Source: CAZSAT01 sp964604675 (GTDB lineage Bacteria > Myxococcota_A > UBA796 > CAJQPC01). Taken from it: DNA of 8,946 nucleotides. The notes beneath the pieces are model-generated. The model made no database searches, was not told the DNA's origin, and worked only from the letters and a program-made list of their open reading frames with translations. Within the stretch, counting starts at the first letter, position 1. The number at the start of each line of letters is the position of its first letter. The stretch is taken from the NCBI GenBank assembly GCA_964604675.1, contig CAZSAT010000198.1, forward strand, positions 1 through 8,946, given 5' to 3'. The translations under genes and the position numbers were made by a program. Positions 6,591 through 8,946 of this stretch are shown here, piece after piece.

Positions 6591-6986
6591 ATGCCCGAAG
6601 CTGCATACGCCCAGGACGCCGACCGCCTGCTCATCTCGTCGGACGACGCCGGACAGGCCGTGACCAACGTGGTGACGCCGAGGAAGCGTTGGGGAGGCCT
6701 CGGCAAGGGGCTGAAGGAGCTGCTCGACGGTGTGGAGCTTCACAGCATCGACCCGGGCGGTCAGGTGACGATGCAGCTCCAGTGGTCGCTGGACGGTGAG
6801 ACCTGGAACACGGGGAGCACCTTCGGCGCTGCGCGGACCGCGGTGGGGCAGTACAGCGCCGCGGTGACGCAGGCGAGCGAGATGCAGTACTGGGTCCGGA
6901 CGGTGGCGACGATCCAGCATGCGCCCACGCCGACGGCTCGGAAGACGGCCGTGATCTCGGTCTGGAGCCACTACAAGTACACCTGA
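6591..6986 (+). CDS. small protein of unknown function, beta-sandwich-like C-terminal half
   Basis: A 131-residue protein. The ATG at 6591 is set by AAGGAG six bases upstream; earlier in-frame starts (GTG 6501, ATG 6531) would pass through the GA tract and the hairpin and lack comparable sites. There is no signal peptide or membrane segment. Residues 1-30 are acidic/neutral, 31-45 a short basic Gly-rich stretch (RKRWGGLGKGLKELL), and 58-131 beta-rich with aromatic residues (VTMQLQWSLDGETW, MQYWVRTVATI, AVISVWSHYKYT), resembling a fibronectin-III- or carbohydrate-binding-like fold. The resemblance is an impression from residue pattern only. It is first in a tight operon; the next gene starts 23 bases after its stop. 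The size and lack of export signal would also suit a phage-type or other particle structural protein. I do not recognise the family. Confidence 0.8.
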   Translation: MPEAAYAQDADRLLISSDDAGQAVTNVVTPRKRWGGLGKGLKELLDGVELHSIDPGGQVTMQLQWSLDGETWNTGSTFGAARTAVGQYSAAVTQASEMQYWVRTVATIQHAPTPTARKTAVISVWSHYKYT

Positions 6987-7009
6987 TCGAAGCGCTCACA
7001 GGAGCTACG

Positions 7010-8062
7010 ATGAAGTCCGTGATGGACCAGCTCTTCGAAGACGCCGTCTCGGACCTCGAGGACTGGGACGCGATCCGCGACGTGACGCCGCCGTCTGACA
7101 GCGGCTCGTACGACCGCGGCGAGGACAACCTGGCCGACCCGTCGGCCTGGGCGCTTCCCAGCGGGCAGGCCTTCGTGGGCTTTCACGACAACGCGCAGGG
7201 CGTGTTCGATCGCGGCCCGTGGGTGAGCGGGCTGGCGTCCGGTGCGACGACGCTCGGGTCGGCGACGTCGCTGTACGACGAGGCCTTCCTGCAAGGGCAG
7301 TTCGTTCATGGGATCGGCGGCGGGACCGCCGATGAGCCCTTCGCGCTGACGGCGTGGCCGGCGAGGAGCGCGACGACAGAGGACTACGACCGTCAGGGGA
7401 TCTACGCGGCTCTCGGCTGCCCCGACGAGCTGGATGGCGGCATCGGGACGAGCGCTCTGCTCTTTTCGTGGAGCACGCTCGGCGACGTGGCGCAGGTCGA
7501 AGAGAACGATGTGGTCAGCGCGGTGATGTCGGCAGATGTCGTCGCCAACTACATCGCGCCGGAACCGACTGGCAACGAAGCCGTGGATGCTGCTGCGGAG
7601 GAGGCGGCGCTCGACGAGGGCTACCTGCTGACGCCGAACGTGATTCTCGGCACGATCTCGGAGGGCGACACGGTGGTGTTCGTGGGTACTGGAGCAGGCG
7701 GTCCCGACGCGACGATCAGCGGACGCTTCGCGGTGACCGGCGACGACGGTGCGGGGAGCTACTACCTGCGGAGGCTGTCCGGGGAGGGCGGCGAGCTGGC
7801 GGACGCGGTGACGGCTGGGCAGGCCGACCCTCGTCAGCTGACGGACACCGGCTACGCGGCGGCGTACAGCTACTTCGCCTCCCCGGACCAGCCAACCATA
7901 GCGGCGAGCTCGAACGGCACGCTGATCGCGGTCTGGATCGAGAGCGGCGGCCCCTACACGCCGCTGGAGGCGGTCAACGCTCACGGGGAGACGCCGACGG
8001 TCTCCCTGGTCCTCCGCCGGGGCACGACCTCGTCGCTGCTGCGGGCCGGAGGCCTGGCGTGA
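7010..8062 (+). CDS. unrecognised 350-residue acidic protein, second gene of operon
   Basis: ATG 7010 has AGGAG at 7000-7004, five bases upstream, and follows the previous stop closely, so co-transcription is likely. The product is acidic, has no signal peptide or transmembrane segment and only one Cys (residue 137). The N-terminus (MKSVMDQLFEDAVSDLEDWD) looks helical. The middle and C-terminal parts are Gly/Ala/Thr-rich with beta-type stretches (YLLTPNVILGTI, DTVVFVGTGAGG, GTLIAVWIESGG, TVSLVLRR). I see no catalytic or nucleotide-binding motif. Composition and lack of export signals are compatible with a virion, contractile-particle or scaffold component, but this is speculation. Its stop codon shares one base with the start of the next gene (TGATG), which indicates translational coupling to the lipoprotein. 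Confidence 0.85.
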   Translation: MKSVMDQLFEDAVSDLEDWDAIRDVTPPSDSGSYDRGEDNLADPSAWALPSGQAFVGFHDNAQGVFDRGPWVSGLASGATTLGSATSLYDEAFLQGQFVHGIGGGTADEPFALTAWPARSATTEDYDRQGIYAALGCPDELDGGIGTSALLFSWSTLGDVAQVEENDVVSAVMSADVVANYIAPEPTGNEAVDAAAEEAALDEGYLLTPNVILGTISEGDTVVFVGTGAGGPDATISGRFAVTGDDGAGSYYLRRLSGEGGELADAVTAGQADPRQLTDTGYAAAYSYFASPDQPTIAASSNGTLIAVWIESGGPYTPLEAVNAHGETPTVSLVLRRGTTSSLLRAGGLA

Positions 8063-8946
8063 TGTTGCGGGGAGCTGGAGCCTCGTTGTTCTCGGCCGCG
8101 ATCGCGTTGTCGATGGTCCTGGTCGCCTGCGCCAGGCCCTCATTCGACTCGGACAAGGACGCCGAACCGAGACGAGACTCCGAGAGCGTGGACACCGCGG
8201 ATCCGCCAGCTGATGACACAGAGGAGTCTGACCCGCGGGACTGCTGGGGACCGCCGGATCGCGACACCGGTCCTCTGCCCTGGGACACAGGAGGAGCAGG
8301 CGATACGGACACAGGGCCGGCGCCGGTGGCCGCGGAGCCGACGCACGCAGCCTCGGACCTGGTGATCACCGAGTTCGACGAAGCGTTCGTAGGTGCGCTA
8401 GCGAAGCACGGCAATCACGTCGTCGTCGCCAGAAACACGAACCTGTACATCTTGGACTACCGCGAGGGGAGCGTCGAAGCGTCGTTGACGGTGAAGGAGT
8501 ATGAGCGTGCAATGCACGGTGGATCACCATCCGCGGACGTGGACGGTGACGGGTTCGTCGATGTATTGACCGGCGCGAGCGACGCTGCCTGGGTCATCTG
8601 GGGTCCCGTCAGTGGCTCGATGACCCCGGAGTCCGGTGACGTGCTGCAGGTCCCAGAGACTGATGAGAGCGGGAGCATGTACTACGCGACGTTCGGGGTC
8701 GTCACGGCCGGGTCCAGCGTCGTCCAGTGGGGCGTCCGAGCGAGCGGAACCAGTGGCTACGTCGACGGACGGGTCTACCTGTTCGAGGGCGGGAGCCGGG
8801 CCAGCTCGCCGCTGGACATCGCCGACGCCGAAGCGCAGATCCTGCCGGCGCACGGCGACGATGTCGAGGATGTGTTCAATGCCGGTGACTTCGGGGAGCG
8901 ATCCGCACGAGTTGATGTCGAGCCTCGCCGTGTCGAGATCGATGGA
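8062..8946 (+). CDS. FG-GAP repeat lipoprotein, C-terminus beyond window (partial)
   Basis: The frame is open for 295 codons to the window end. ATG 8062 overlaps the previous stop by one base, with GGAGG at 8048-8052 inside the previous gene, nine bases upstream; a GTG at 8059 is in frame but less likely. The first 23 residues form a lipoprotein signal (hydrophobic core then LVAC, Cys23 lipidated). Residues 29-86 are a DTG-rich acidic linker (DRDTGP, PWDTGGAGDTDTG) like that of the 3883-5607 lipoprotein. A calcium-loop FG-GAP motif occurs at 159-167 (DVDGDGFVD), and a possible degenerate one near 276. Known FG-GAP proteins fold as integrin-like propellers, so more blades are expected downstream. 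It is likely surface- or periplasm-anchored. No MopE motif is visible in this part. Confidence 0.85.
   Translation, partial: MLRGAGASLFSAAIALSMVLVACARPSFDSDKDAEPRRDSESVDTADPPADDTEESDPRDCWGPPDRDTGPLPWDTGGAGDTDTGPAPVAAEPTHAASDLVITEFDEAFVGALAKHGNHVVVARNTNLYILDYREGSVEASLTVKEYERAMHGGSPSADVDGDGFVDVLTGASDAAWVIWGPVSGSMTPESGDVLQVPETDESGSMYYATFGVVTAGSSVVQWGVRASGTSGYVDGRVYLFEGGSRASSPLDIADAEAQILPAHGDDVEDVFNAGDFGERSARVDVEPRRVEIDG

Noticed and set aside
6460..6663. Short open frame beginning MIALADLILTFFLTW
   Set aside because: The hydrophobic start is suggestive of a small membrane protein. However, there is no clear ribosome binding site, the rest is Arg/Ser/Thr-rich out-of-frame reading of the next gene, and the GA tract would destabilise the frame.
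1..8946. tRNA, rRNA, CRISPR array, transposase or integrase
   Set aside because: I looked for these and saw no cloverleaf, no regularly spaced repeats, and no transposase or recombinase motifs in any frame. The direct repeats seen are gene-tail duplications, not insertion sequence ends.

Overview
The window is GC-rich and densely coding, and every supported gene is on the + strand. Its proteins are of the type common in Myxococcota and related former Deltaproteobacteria: lipoproteins whose lipobox is followed by an Asp/Thr/Pro/Gly-rich linker (DTG, PPDTD), MopE-type Asp/Cys putative metal-binding motifs, FG-GAP/VCBS calcium-loop propellers and BNR/Asp-box repeats. I infer a myxobacterium-like Gram-negative with a large surface and secreted repertoire. 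This is family-level inference, as there is no rRNA or housekeeping marker in the window.

Left part (1-6255). The window opens on the last 25 codons of a small protein (1-80). A 206-bp gap with a possible weak terminator hairpin follows. Next is a 1204-residue secreted protein with a MopE-like motif and Asp boxes (287-3901). Its last codons overlap a probable TTG-started lipoprotein (3883-5607) that carries a proline-rich linker, a full MopE motif and seven FG-GAP loops. Last is a small, Gly/Ala-rich, probably beta-barrel-like protein (5824-6255). Two near-identical direct repeats tie this part together. One is 125 bp (3795-3919 and 5736-5860), containing the end of the large gene plus the signal-peptide codons of the lipoprotein. 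The other is 80 bp (1-80 and 6176-6255), the end of the small gene. They suggest recent segmental duplication that re-used a signal peptide and left a fragment of the large gene behind. A perfect 20-bp palindrome sits just before the second copy of the 125-bp repeat.

Right part (6256-8946). A 335-bp gap without a confident gene leads into a three-gene operon: 6591-6986, 7010-8062 and 8062-8946 (truncated by the window end). The first two encode proteins without signal peptides that I do not recognise. The third is another FG-GAP lipoprotein, coupled to its neighbour by a stop/start overlap. The leader of the operon is the most unusual stretch of the window. The ribosome binding site of its first gene lies in one arm of a perfect 10-bp inverted repeat. 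Upstream is a (GA)8G tract, next to a -35-like box, that could also pair with the anti-Shine-Dalgarno arm. This looks like a translational switch, perhaps tunable by repeat length.

The left genes probably supply envelope or secreted propeller proteins. The job of the right operon is unknown.
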